Positions 25,801 through 36,999 of a stretch of 64,000 bases of DNA are shown one piece after another. The stretch's first letter is position 1. Each line of letters begins with the position of its first letter. A program made the translations under genes and the position numbers. Source of the DNA: Megaleporinus macrocephalus (taxonomy: Eukaryota > Chordata > Actinopteri > Characiformes > Anostomidae); contig CM038705.1 of assembly GCA_021613375.1 (NCBI GenBank), forward strand, positions 6,404,864 through 6,468,863. The letters run 5' to 3'. Below the pieces are notes generated by a model. That model searched no databases and had not been told where the DNA came from. It saw only the letters and a program-made list of their open reading frames with translations.

Positions 25801-28800
25801 ATGTTTTTTGAGTCAGTTCTGTGAAACTCTGAGGCCAACAACTTCTCCAGAATCCTGCATCATGTAGTGGTTTCTCCAAGTCTACTAACAATACAAAAAT
25901 CACAGCAAAGGTCTTTTTTCTTTCTTTTCTTTTCTTTTTTTGCAGGGTGGAAGGTTTGAGTAATGGGGACGGTTTAAAACTGAACATTGGAACGTCAACA
26001 ATAAGCACTTTCACCCCTCCTCCTAGCTGACTGAGGAAGGTAAACTCTTTACCTTAGACATGGACCAGGCCTCATGAAGGAGCGAGCGAGTGAGCAAGCA
26101 CACACTTGGCTCGACAGTGTGTTTGATCGCACAGAGAGGACAGCGCACACTCTAGTGTTGCGTGCGCTCTCTTTTCTCTCTATCCATTCTCCTGCTTTTT
26201 CTACCCATTCCTGAGTCAACCTGCTGGAATCAAATGCGGAGTCAACACAGCAAACAGCATTGTCAGCACGTTCAGGAGCAAAAAAAGGTCAAAGCTCAAA
26301 GGGCATTCACGACTGTGGTTTAAGCACATTAGTTTAGAACCAAGCTCCTGGGTTATCAGTCATTATGGAAAGCACATAGCATTACTGAATTTCCATTTCT
26401 GAATAAGCAGCGTTCATTTTTTTCTATTATTCCATGTACAGCCTTCTATGAAAGTAATGGAACAGTGTAACCACAGTGTTATTTCTGTGAATAACATGAG
26501 TTTGGGTTAAATGCGCAATGACAAATACGAAGCACAAGCACAGAAAGTCACCGTTTTATCACAGGGTATTTTCAGCAATGTGTGTTTCATTGTTTTGGAA
26601 TAACAACAGTTCGAATTTTGAGCTTGTTGCTGTTTTGGAAGAGAAAAAGCATCAACAAATCAGCTCTGAAAGGCACCAACTACACTGAGCCTGAGAAATG
26701 TCTATGAAACAATAGTAATCAGTGCAATCAGTGGGGTACAAAATGTGAGGATTCCAAAGAAAACAATTCAGAATCTTCAGATGATGTCCAAGTAGAAGAC
26801 ATGAGTAAATGGCTTTGACAGTAGAACTTTAAAACACACATGGAAAACTTTAGAATCTATAGGATGTTTGAGGTGGTGGTGGGCAATATAGCAACCATCT
26901 AATTTCATGATATGTCATCCTAACATCAGACAAAGACGAATTAGTAATGCCATGTTAAAAACAAAATACAATCAATAACTATTTTATTAAGCATTTCACA
27001 CACAGTATATTCATTCAAATCAATTAACTTTTGAGCATTGAGTGCATACTGTTTAAAACAATTCAAACAATCATGGACGCACTTAATCAATTCTACCTGA
27101 ACTGAACGATTGTTTGGAGTTGTAGATCACTTCAATAAGCCACCATTCCAAAACAATAAACATACACAAAATACCCTGATGTAAAACAGTAGGGAATAAA
27201 GGCTTCATATGCATTTGTTTCATTCGTAACCCAAAAACAACTGTCTCAATACTTACAGGCAAGTATTTCTACAATTTATAAGGAGCTGAAACATCCATAA
27301 TAACCACTGCTCTCATTTGGTGGTTCCTCTAACCGACAGGGAGACAGGACAGGATGGGGCATCTCATCCATTTTGCTGCAGCAAACGTAAACACTGACAA
27401 CAGGTCAGTTGGTTTGGTTACAGAGAAGTGAAGCTAGACTCCACAGTGGAAATGGACTATGAGTCATAAGCATGAAGGCTGGTGCAACTCAGTCTCAATG
27501 GCCATCATCGTCTTTCTATTTCAGCTAATGCACTTCATTCAACTCTCTGCATTTATAATGTACATTTTGGGAAGAGAGTGAAAGAGAGAGAAAGAGACAG
27601 AGAAAGAGATAAGTAGAGATAATGAAGCAGCAGGAAAGGGAAAATGATGTGACTGTGCAGAATGAAGGTGTTTTTTTTGTTACTTTCGCAAATTATTCTA
27701 GTGATGGGCATTTTCAGTGACCGATTGCTCAAAATTAAAACCGTGTGACGCAGATCTATCCAACTCTATGTTTAGCAATGCTGCCATGCCAAGTTTCAAC
27801 TTGCGAGTGTATTTGTTTTTTCCCATCTCAGTATACATTAAATCAACTTGCAAATTTTGAGTAACATTTTGCTTGTAAAATAGAAAGCTATCAAAAGGCT
27901 AAAGGATTACTCATGCCCATCTCTAAATTATATCAAAGGAAAGGAGACAGGTATCAACATCAAAAACACAAACACACACAGAGGAGTGCAGAGGTGAAAG
28001 GAAAAGAAACAAAACAAACACTCTTTACAGTCATCTTCTTGTTAAATACTAACTTATTATAATAGTAAATTATTCACATTATTCGGATTTTCAAGATATC
28101 TTAAAGGTCCACTAAGTAATGCCTTTAAAGCCAGCATGGAAATACCAGCAATACGCTGAAACATCAACACAACATGGGCTTATATTCCAGAAATGGTATG
28201 TATTTAACAGAGCTTCTGTTACAAAAGGAATATATCCTACTATCCTAATTTATTAAAATATCACATGCCTATTTTTAAATAGAATAACTGTTCAGTCAGC
28301 TTTATGTTTGTTTTTCAAGTTATATAATTTTAAGAAAAGGACCACAGGGGTTAATTTTTGCTCTGTGATGGTCTGGCAGCCTGTCCAGGGTTTGTCCTGC
28401 CTTTTACCCAATGAGCACTGGGACAGGCTCTAGCACCCCCTGTAACTCTGAAGGATTAACAGTTTATTACATGAATAAATTAATGAATGTTCAGATATTA
28501 CTAGGTAGACTTTCTACACTGTGTTAAGACTCAGAGATAATAAAACAGCTGTTTTGACATTGTAAACTCCCATCCCTATATGCAACATCATGGAACATCC
28601 TACTTGGCATTAAAAGAAAATGCTTTCAGGACCACATCATAGAGCAACAACAATGGTGGGCTTGTTTCAGAGTCAAAACAAAAGATATTAATATTATCAC
28701 TCCCAATGTAATGCAACTGTAATTTCAGGTATCGTATGGTTGCAATATGCCCACGGTCAATTCTCTATTGAGGTTCACAGGTTGGAGCAAATACACTGTC

Positions 28801-31800
28801 CCTGGAAACTAGGATGGAAGGATTTGGGGAGCATAACTGACTAATAATGTTTAAGGGCTGTTTGCTGGTCAAGAACACCAGTGTACACCTTTTCTGAACA
28901 CAGAACAGACTTTTGTGCTTCCATGTAAACAGCACATGGAAGTTTGGTCACATTTGATTGGAATAACTGAAAACTGCTAATGTTCAAACTCCAAGTTCAA
29001 TCTTCAGCCTTACTCAAAAACTTGTTGCCATTCTTTCTTATTCAGGAACAAAATGTCCCAAAATTACAGACCACTGGAATTATCTACTTCTTTTTACGAT
29101 AGTATATTCTGTATAAGTTTACTCAACTTAGTGGACCTTTATCATCACACAGCTTATGTTATATTTTAGTTCCAACAGCTGCTCTAATTAATGCTGTAGT
29201 TTGCCTGGTGGGGCACAGTAGCCTTTCGTAATGCTAATGAGGAATCCTCGCTTGCTCATTCATTAATCATCCTTTTAGGAACAGAAAATATGAGCCATGA
29301 GCAAATCTGACATCTTCAACTTAAAATCTTGAGCATTCAAAAGCAGGGACAGCTTGTTATGTCTTTTTTAAGCGAGAATGTGTAAAATTTACCACTGAAG
29401 TCAGCAGTCAATAAGCATAGCTTTGTGTTTTATAGGTGAATGTGTTTAAGGTATGGCAGCCCTGTCAAAATAGTTGTATAAGAAGTTCTAGGACTACTAA
29501 TTAATCTTGACAACGCTAACAGAACTGCTGTTTACTCTCAAACGTTCATTCCCCAAATGCACTCACTAAATAGAAGAGCAGCTACACTACTGTAATTTGC
29601 ATTTGCTGACACTAATACAGTCATGTTTGTGTGAGCCAGATTGGCAGATTGTACCATACAGCAGACTAACGCCATGAAAATGGCCAACACTGTGATTCAC
29701 TTCTCAGAATGTCAGACATTTGGATATTGGGGACATTTTTCTTTGAGCTTAGACGAAAACCTAATTAGAATGATCAATTTATCAATACAGTCTGAATGAT
29801 TTTTAGCTCTACAGATTTAGAGCCTTGGGTGCAAATCTGCAAAAAAGCATCCAAGAGCCCCAATGGAATCCTGAAAGGGTTAAAAAAGAAACTTGAGCAG
29901 AATTTCTGCTGATTATTGACTCCTCTTATTTACTCATGTGAAAGAGTCTATGACGACCAAGCTTTGACAAGAACATCCATGTCTTCATTCAACACATCAA
30001 TACAGATGTAAAATTTTTGACTAACAATAATTACAATCTACCTTTTTAACAATTCTACAACAATTTGTTTACACATCCATTCATGTATACTACTTGCCAT
30101 ATAGTTTTTTTCCATTTATATCCTTTATCATTAGAAAGCAATGGATTAGAGGTCTGCAGAGCCGCGCTGGATCCACCATGAAAACTTGCAACACCGGCCT
30201 AATTTTCAGTACCATGCTTGGGAGCGGGCAGTTAACCGCCCCAGTGTGGGCAGTAAAGGGGATATCCAAACATTAATCTATAGCTTAAACAAAAAGAAAA
30301 GACTCCCTATTAGCACAAATAAATAATATGTACTTGCACAATAGCTAAAATTAATAAGTTGAATAGTCTTGCAGAAACCAATCACGTCAATAGCAAGGAA
30401 ACTGCATTCTTATTGGCTTATGGCTCATTTATGTTTAGCCAAACACAGACATGGAGGGAAAGCACACAGTTATTTTGTCTGTATTTGCACATGTAATCTG
30501 AAAGCTACTGAATACTGAAACAACAGAGTAGTTCAAGAGAGCCGTATGTATCTTTATACATTATATATGAGCCTTTACAGACATGGTGGAGTCTTCAGAC
30601 AGTCCAGAAGCCACGGCTGTGATAAGCACCCTTAAGGAAGGTGAATACACATTGATTGCAAAGTTTATTGTGAGAGCAGCATGCAATGTTGAAAGGGTTG
30701 GCTAACCTCCTGTTCAGACCTATACTATTGATTGGTTATTATTCAGTTAAGCAGATTTTGTATGATAGTTATATAAGTCCGTAGGCTTATGTGTAAACAT
30801 AACTCAATACGATGAAGCCATTGATAAATATCTGCACTGTGTTGCTTTAAAGACTATACGTATCTGTACAAGCGTTTGAGCCTTCAGCAAACCTTTCCAT
30901 CGGCCCTTCACGAAGGAACCAATTTTATTTTGCTACTAGTTAAGTGGTGAGAAAGCAATGGCTCACATAAACACTAACACCAGAGTACATTCTGCAAGGT
31001 GAGATGGGAAATATGTAAATGGCATGAGCATGACATTTACATCTAGGGAGGAATTGTGTTCAGCATCTGTCTACACACTGTTAACAGGACAGGGATGGGT
31101 CACGATGGGGCTAATTAAATCTAAACTGTGGTGAAACGGAGCAGAGATGAGTAGAGAGGAAGAGAAGGAGCGTGGGTGAGGGCAGAGTCAAAAGAAGGGT
31201 AGAGAAAGAGAGAGAGACAGAGAGAGAGAGAAAAGGAGATATGCAGGTAAAATGGTCTTACCACAGGTCACTTTGCTGGGTGGAGGCTGAGGGACAACTT
31301 TAGGCGTGTTCCTGGGCCGTCTGGCTCGAGCACGCCCTCTGCCTCGTTTCCTTCTGCAGGGAGTGTTTGCAGCCACAGCTGAGCCAACACCTGATTATGA
31401 GAAACACAGGAACACCTCACACTGTGAGCATTTCACACAGGAGCTGTCAATCTTTGGTTCTGCAGGTGTGATTAAGCAAATATTCGGTGCAACATGTGAA
31501 CGAGACCGATGTTTGCAACAAACTCCAAAAGTCTTGTCTCACTTATTCAGATCTTCAAAGTCGTGCGGTCACTCTGTAGTCGCCATCATGTCCACATTAG
31601 GAACTCTGCGTCTTCTCTAGTTTTACTGGATGTCAGAAAGAATCCTATTCTGAGCTAAAATGTTTCAAATATATGTGTTGCTATATAGGGATTTTTTTCC
31701 TGACCCACACAGTCATTATAGGGTGGGGTGGGGATTATACAGCTACACACTAACTGACATCGTAAGACTTCACCAAGATATCCCACGCAAACCAGCAAGC

Positions 31801-34473
31801 TTTGTAAAAAAAGTGGAGTTTAGTGGCTTTGGCAGTTTCAAAGCATATTTACATCAAGAACCAGATACTAGAGGAAGAAGAATTGAACCCTCTGAGAAGC
31901 AAGTGAGGATGAATGTATGTTCTTTTCTTGAGGAAGTTCTGCAGAAAGTAAGAAAGGGTTACAGAGTTGGTGTAACATATCCACTATTATACTTTACATA
32001 TTGTCCACAATATGTTTTCTTCAACCTCCATATTTTAATGTTGCTTGATGCATAAGCTTTGGAGCTCAGTTACAAGGGTTTTGATTGGTGAGCCTGATTT
32101 TAAACGCATCCGTACAGCACAAAAAAAAAAAAACAATGCAGACTCAGATCAGGATCATGGTCCATTTGTTCTGGACATAGAGGCGTAAGAAAATATTTAA
32201 ATAACTGAATATCACAACATTATGTTTTGTGATACCTAACCGATCCTTGAAAAATACAGTATTGATTTTTATAGTTTAGATCTACAGTTAAAACCTAATG
32301 TGTGTGGCAGACAGTGGTTTATTCTGGGTTGCATTTAGACAACTCCTGCAATGACAAAGGTTCGCTGTTAACATTAGCAAGTCTATACTTTGGGCTATTG
32401 TGTTGGTTTTTGTACTATGATAGATTCATAGCTTTTGTATCATGTTCTTGTCAATACACAGCCCTAGGACATATGGTTTTTGCTTTCAGAAACTGATGTG
32501 CGCAAGCTCATGACACATGACAATTTGCTTGCTTGTAGCAGTATTTGTATTTTAAGGGCTAAACAACCTCTAACATAAGAGAGCATCTTAGACCCAGTAT
32601 TTGGTGAGGATATGATGTTGACTACAGAGTGTGGCACGACCTGAGCTACCTGGGTGCATCCTAAAAACTTTAATAGCACATAGAAAAAATTGATGCAGAA
32701 AGACGAATAAACATCTGGGAGACTTTTATAGCTAAGACGGAGATGCTGCATTTACCCTGCTCTGCCATGTCAACGGACATCAACACACTCCCCCCCTTCA
32801 GCTGGCCGCATGTGGGAGTAACAAAGGTGTTCCCTGCGTTGTCCAATGAAATCACGTATGTGGGATTCATTTGCATAAGTTTGCCTCGGCTCATCCCCGA
32901 ACTCAACGCGCTGGACCCATGATGCATTGCGAGGCCGCATCTGACAGAACCAATGCTTACCATTGAAAATGAACGGGATACATTGCAGTGTGTTGGCGTG
33001 GTGGAGCAGTGTAAATGCATCATTACAGTGGAGCATGTTATTAGCGTCAGGCCCATCATACCCCTCTGTTCCATCATCTCCTCAGACGAACCCTGCCCAG
33101 AACACTACAATACCCAGAACGCCACGGGGGATCACCAGTCTGCTGATTGTCTCCACCTGTTTCTCACCCTTTATAAGCCATTCACATTCACTCATACCTT
33201 GCTGAGTCGTGTTGTGTTAATCCCGTCTCTACAAAGCGTTTATTCAGTCTAGTTATCTTGTTTATCGACTCTCTACCTTATTTTTCGACTTTCGTATCTG
33301 CCTTGGCCTTTTTCTCGGTTAGTGTGTTCTGGTTTTGATCCCTGCTCTCCTGTTGACTTCATTTTTGGAATTGTGCCTTGGTGTTTGTTCTCTGCCTGTT
33401 GTTGCCTACTTGGACTGTTTGAGTCTGTTTTTGGTAAGCCCCCTTATAATAAACCCTGTCTTCCTACTCTGCGAGTGTCTGCTTATCTGACTGGTCGTGA
33501 CAATTAGTCACTGAGATGTGAGTTAAACCCCAAACCTTTTCTGCCTCAGGAACATAATTTCACACTTTCATTTCATAAGAACACATTTAGAACTAGACCT
33601 AACCATCATCTTAACTCACCTGTCCTCCACTGAGATGCCTGTGTGTTTTCCAGAGACATCAGGTCTGTGTGTGAACTTGTATGTGTGGGTCCTCCATTAC
33701 TTGCATAGCTCTCCGATTCTCGATCAGGTGACACTAAGAGGAAGATCAAAGCATCAGTAATCAAAGTAAGTCATAATTAGCAACACCTAACACAAACCAC
33801 ACTCTTTCATATTAACTACACCGTTTATATTTGAATGATATTGGCCTATACAATAGTGATATTGTTTACAATATGCAGCCACATGACCATAATCCCAGAA
33901 CCTTCTCCATATCAAGCACACCTAACATTAACATGACTGTGATGTAGGTAGAAAATAAACATCTTGTAATGTTCAACACCATTAATGTCTGGAAGTATGA
34001 TCCTATTCCTCACCTGTTCTTCTCTTCTTGCTTGAGACGAACGGCAAGAGGTCGTGCCGTGTAAGAATCCGAAGAAGCTGCAGCAGAGGCTCCATGTTTC
34101 CTTCATGCAAAAAGCCACGTCTTTCCATCTCCAGCAAGAGCTCCACGCCACTTTTCGGCCTGTGGCGGTCGGAGGTGAGATATGGCGCCCCTCGAGGGCG
34201 TATCCTGCGCCAGGCCTCCAGGAGACGTGGACAGGGGGCGTTTACTGGTAAGTCAAAGTCCGGAGGAACCTCCTCAGTCCATCCCTCTGGATCAAGAGGG
34301 TGTCTGGCAGGATAGGCTTCATCAAGAAGGAAAGACAGTACATCGACGTCGGCCTCTGTCAACTGGGAACCCACGATTTCAAAGACTTCATGAAGAGACA
34401 ACATATCATAGTAGCTCAAGCAGTCCGTCTCCTCCCAGTGCAGGGAATATCTCGGGCAGCGCACAGTTGCCAT
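19513..34473 (-). CDS. dedd2: DEDD2-like death effector domain nuclear protein (whole gene, 4 coding exons)
   Basis: Joining 34473-34014, 33733-33620, 31390-31262 and 19898-19513 on the minus strand gives one open frame of 362 residues; every junction is GT-AG and intron phases match (all phase 1). Residues about 21-147 form a death effector domain (SLHEVFEIVGSQLTEADVDV, then ELLLEMERRG and LRILTRHDLLP, which carries the R-x-D-L motif). Residues 204-218 are an Arg/Lys-rich nuclear localisation signal. Residues 235-362 match the conserved DEDD/DEDD2 C-terminal region (CDIRLRVRAEY, LGSIVCDIKFSEL, DAFWADYLSGALLEALKGVF). DEDD-family proteins bind caspases and DNA and act in the nucleolus in apoptosis and transcription; that role comes from family knowledge. 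DEDD2 is preferred over DEDD because of the WEE-x-D-x-L-x-YY-x-MLSLH start, the VSPDR segment and the RLLVSVD ending. It is longer than human DEDD2 (about 326 aa) owing to an insertion inside the DED. Confidence 0.95.
20520..20760. repeat. Intronic duplication, copy 1
   Basis: CTTGCAGAAGACCTACTGTA, CTAAAAGAAGGACGGGTG and GTAGGCCATCTTAATGACGT recur in order at 22064-22270. Copy 1 has an extra stretch of about 20 bp (AGGCAACATGGTGGAGG). Confidence 0.85.
22064..22290. repeat. Intronic duplication, copy 2
   Basis: Partner of 20520-20760, about 1.54 kb apart in the same orientation within dedd2 intron 3. Confidence 0.85.
23936..25353. mobile_element. TA-flanked inverted-repeat element (Tc1/mariner-like, no transposase seen)
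   Basis: The left end reads CAGTACTGTGCAAAAACCAG after TA; the right end, reverse-complemented, reads TTGTACTGTGCAAATGCCAG, also next to TA. Similarity continues inward (CTTCATTT and AGTCAAAACA on both sides). TA target duplication is typical of Tc1/mariner elements. No transposase motif was found inside, so it is non-autonomous or decayed. Confidence 0.7.
28330..28480. repeat. Interspersed repeat, probable LINE 3' fragment
   Basis: CTGTGATGGTCTGGCAGCCT, TGTCCAGGGTTTGTCCTGCC and GGACAGGCTCTAGCACCCCC follow the consensus-like order of a very common fish repeat that resembles RTE-type LINE tails. The assignment is from memory of such sequences. Confidence 0.6.
31201..31232. repeat. (GA)n-rich tract
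   Basis: Imperfect GA repeat within dedd2 intron 3, close to the exon 3 donor. Confidence 0.8.
31262..31390 (-). CDS. dedd2: dedd2 coding exon 3 (nuclear localisation signal)
   Basis: This 129-nt exon encodes residues 192-235. It holds the basic cluster CRRKRGRGRARARRPRN, a bipartite-like nuclear or nucleolar targeting signal, followed by Pro-rich PQPPPSKVTCD. The CD-IRLRVRAEY motif of the family is split across the next intron, whose donor is TGTG|GTAAGA. A (GA)n tract, read as (TC)n on the transcript, starts about 30 nt after the donor. Confidence 0.92.
32200..32475. repeat. Interspersed repeat shared with rabac1 intron
   Basis: TGGCAGACAGTG and TTCTTGTCAATACACAGCCC match the arms and end of the repeat at 41137-41605 (GGCAGACAGTG, TTCTTGCCAATACACAGCTC). 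Confidence 0.6.
32760..33502 (+). mobile_element. LTR-like repeat segment
   Basis: The segment from about 33085 contains CACCCTTTATAAGCCATTCA (TATA-like), then AATAAACCCTG (poly-A signal) about 50 bp before an end in TCGTGACA at 33502. This layout resembles a solo LTR of a fish Gypsy-type element. No matching start or target duplication could be fixed. The left part (32770-33020) has minus-strand frames that were not recognised. Confidence 0.4.
33620..33733 (-). CDS. dedd2: dedd2 coding exon 2
   Basis: This 114-nt exon has acceptor CTTCCTCTTAG and donor ACAG|GTGAGT. It encodes residues 154-192, a Ser/Thr-rich linker starting VSPDRESESY; human DEDD2 has VSPERYSYG at the same place. It is too short to stand out as a simple open reading frame and was found by reading between the flanking exons with phase 1 at both ends. 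Confidence 0.9.
34014..34473 (-). CDS. dedd2: dedd2 coding exon 1 (death effector domain)
   Basis: This 460-nt segment encodes residues 1-153 plus the first base of codon 154. The donor reads AGAACAG|GTGAGG. The ATG follows 23 nt of leader after a good acceptor (CTCTTGCAG at about 34497-34505), so an upstream non-coding exon is expected. The DED is interrupted after FLLDEA (about residues 53-106) by a Pro/Arg-rich stretch of about 54 residues, then resumes at SGVELLLEMERRG. The insert is in frame and lies within one uninterrupted exon. Confidence 0.95.
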
Positions 34474-35457
34474 GATTCACTGGTAAACAAAGGTTTCTGC
34501 AAGAGAGACAGATGACTTTATGTGGTTAAGGCATTAGACATGTTGAAACAACAACTTGGTGGACATGCAGAATCTCTACATAACTAGAATCAAACTATGG
34601 AAAGCATGCAAAATCCAATAATAATCAAACAGGTGGATATTTCACAAGTTCGGTTATCCAACTTCAGCCCAAAGCAAAGAGCTGAGGGGCACTCCAATTG
34701 GATAGTCATCATCTTTTGGCTTAAATTGGGCTAAATTATTATTTTCATATTAAATTACTTGATCCATTTTATGTTTATTTCAACCTCATATATATTCCTT
34801 AATATTTCAAATATACTCTATATTATCCTATTGTTTCATGTAAGCAGGCAGTTGTCAAAGCATCTCACTGCTAGTTGTATGACTATTTACGTGACAAATA
34901 AACTCTGATTTGATTTAAATGAGAATTTTTTGATTTTCTGAAGTGCAGCCCAGATGTCAACAAGTCTGCAAAACATCACTTATACAGATAACAACTACCT
35001 TAAGGTCGTAAGACTTGTCCCAACACGCCCTGTCGCACCACCAAAGCAAAATATAGGTTACATCACTGCCTCCAAACACGTGTACATGTTACGTAATGTC
35101 ACGTTTTAGAGTAAGGAAAAAAAAACAAGCTCATGTTGAACATACAGGAAAAGCGTTGGTGTAGCTAGATCCAAACAAACCATATACAAAAATTGAGGGG
35201 TTCATTTGAGATTTTGAGCTCTAATAAACGAAAAAATAGGAAATTCATCTACGTTTTGCTGTGTCAGCTGTGTTTGCTAGCTCGCTCGCTGGTTACGGTA
35301 GCTGCACCATCATAACAGTACAATGTATAACCATATTACATTCATTTACATCCATCAAAACAGGTTCAAATAACACATTACACGTCGGCTTTATACACGG
35401 TAACATTTCTGGGGTTGGCACGAAGCTGAACTTGGCTTGTTTTTCTCGGCTATTTTC

Positions 35458-35540
35458 AGTTCCACCTTAAATAGTGCAGCGCTCGTATTGTAGTGACCTG
35501 TAGCCACAAGCGCAGCGCTGCACTATTTAAGGTGGAACGA
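35458..35540. repeat. Hairpin-forming inverted repeat (TTCCACCTTAAA type)
   Basis: The arms TTCCACCTTAAATAGTGCAG and CTGCACTATTTAAGGTGGAA are exact complements, continuing with CGCT/AGCG and separated by a loop of about 30 bp. The same terminal sequence ends the larger hairpin at 38761. Confidence 0.9.
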
Positions 35541-36074
35541 CGAGTTGTATTTTCAGGCTCACAAAAACACTCACGGTTTGGTCACTAGCCACAATATAAC
35601 TATCTCCTCTGTAGTATCGACATTTGACGTCGTGCTTTAAACCTTTACTTCGAGTAAAATGTCAATATTTTTTAAAAATCTTTTTTTTAATCGCGAGTCC
35701 GAAGAAGCAACGGTTCCGAGCGATTCCGTTTCAGTGAGCAATAATCAATAATGTTAGTTTATGCTCCTCCTTATTATTAAAGGGCGTTTATGAACTGAAG
35801 GAGATGTTAGTTAGATAGTTTGAGGACCAATGTTACACGAACAAAAGGCCGTTACTCTGCTAAGCGAGCTTGACACTTCAGTCACGTCAAGCGTCCCAAC
35901 GGCTGGACTAGCTTAGCAACCAAAACACGAACCGTAACAAGCGAGCGAGCCGTGAAAATAACTTCCACCACGGCTTCATTTCAGCGCCGTGCGCTCGTAG
36001 CGAAACATACATTCGACGTAGCGTCCACTCTCCTCGGCGGAAATGTTATTTCGCCCTTAATTTAATAAACTTAC
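35541..36074. other. CpG-rich sequence around the dedd2 leader intron
   Basis: CG dinucleotides are frequent (AGCGCCGTGCGCTCG, GACGTAGCGTCCACTC, CTCGGCGGAAATG), so the CpG island extends from the promoter module into the 5' leader intron. No coding frame was seen. Confidence 0.5.
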
Positions 36075-36135
36075 TTCAGTCAAAAAGAGAAAGGACGCCC
36101 AAAATCAGCTTTCTGGAATCATCCCTTCAGCACAG
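36075..36135 (-). other. dedd2: Candidate dedd2 5' non-coding exon
   Basis: On the minus strand the sequence reads into a donor, TTGACTGAA|GTAAGT (intron begins at 36074). It lies about 1.6 kb upstream of the coding exon that has a leader acceptor at 34497-34505. It sits in a CpG-rich stretch and directly downstream of the CCAAT/CRE module at 36166-36270. The transcription start, and so the upper boundary, is a guess. RNA evidence is needed. Confidence 0.5.
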
Positions 36136-36160
36136 CTGAGTGTACAGAAGAATAACAGAG

Positions 36161-36280
36161 ACCATCCAATCACATTGCGCCCTTCGCACATACCGTGACG
36201 TCTTGCGCAGACCAGCCAATCGCGTTGCGTCTTGCACCCACACCGTGACGTCTCGCTCAGAACAACCAATCACGTTACGC
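36161..36280 (-). promoter_or_regulatory. Tandem CCAAT/CRE promoter module, probable dedd2 promoter
   Basis: CCAATC occurs at 36166, 36216 and 36266, exactly 50 bp apart. TGACGTC, seven of the eight bases of a cAMP-response element, occurs at 36196 and 36246, also 50 bp apart. The surrounding bases are also similar between copies, so a 50-bp unit has been duplicated about 2.5 times. CCAAT boxes bind NF-Y and CRE half-sites bind CREB/ATF factors (established). The position 30-140 bp upstream of the candidate first exon fits a TATA-less CpG-rich promoter. Use by dedd2 is inferred. Confidence 0.65.
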
Positions 36281-36906
36281 TCTGTGTCACCAGGCAAAAT
36301 AGACGCTGCTCTGCCGTGAACCACATACCTTTACTGTAAGAAATTAATATAATAACATATTTTTATACTTAATGTGACATTAAAATTAAATCAATAATTT
36401 GTTTTTTATGTTTATTTGATAACACAAAATAAAAAATAAAAGAAATAAATAAAAAAAGAGGAAAATTACTTTTTTAGAGTTTCGTTTTTAGAGAAAGTGG
36501 TGGGGATGCCAATTCCAGATCTTGCATGCTCTAAGCCATAAGCAGAATTTTTTGGGGGCCCACATGAGTCTAAGTAACCCCCCTGCCCCCAACGCCCCCA
36601 CCTAAATGGTTTAAAATGTGTAGACTTTAACCCTTTAACGGCAAGTGAATCATTTTTGATACACAAGTTTTTGAGACATGTTATCATCACTGTCATCATT
36701 GTTTCCCTAAAAAAACTGATGTTCTACACACTTTGTAAAAGTGAGAAATTACTAAACATAATAACTAAAATAATCTCAGAGCATAAAGGGTTAAAACATT
36801 GTGTTCTGAATGCTTTTAAATGTTAGAAAAACTGCAAACAATTCCAGATGTACCAAATATGGCACAAAACAAAATTTATATATATTATTATATATTATTA
36901 TTTTGG

Positions 36907-36908
<2 letters not shown>

Positions 36909-36973
<65 letters not shown>

Positions 36974-36982
36974 TATTATTAT
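36909..36982. repeat. (ATT)n microsatellite
   Basis: About 24 units between dedd2 and rabac1. Confidence 0.95.
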
Positions 36983-36999
36983 ATATATTTAAGGTCTAT

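Larger units (their letters stand above)
19899..31261 (-). other. dedd2: dedd2 intron 3 (11.4 kb)
   Basis: The intron runs from the donor at 31261 to the acceptor at 19899. It holds a duplicated segment (20520 and 22064), a TA-flanked inverted-repeat element (23936-25353) and an interspersed repeat near 28330. The remainder is unique-looking AT-rich sequence in which no nested gene was recognised. A small GC-richer frame at 30094-30276 is not convincing. Confidence 0.85.

Noticed and set aside
34028..34475. Plus-strand open frames of up to 97 residues opposite dedd2 exon 1
   Set aside because: They are shadows of the strongly supported minus-strand DED exon.
36127..36324. 65-residue minus-strand frame
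   Set aside because: It lies in the CCAAT/CRE tandem promoter repeat and is better explained as regulatory sequence; no family match.
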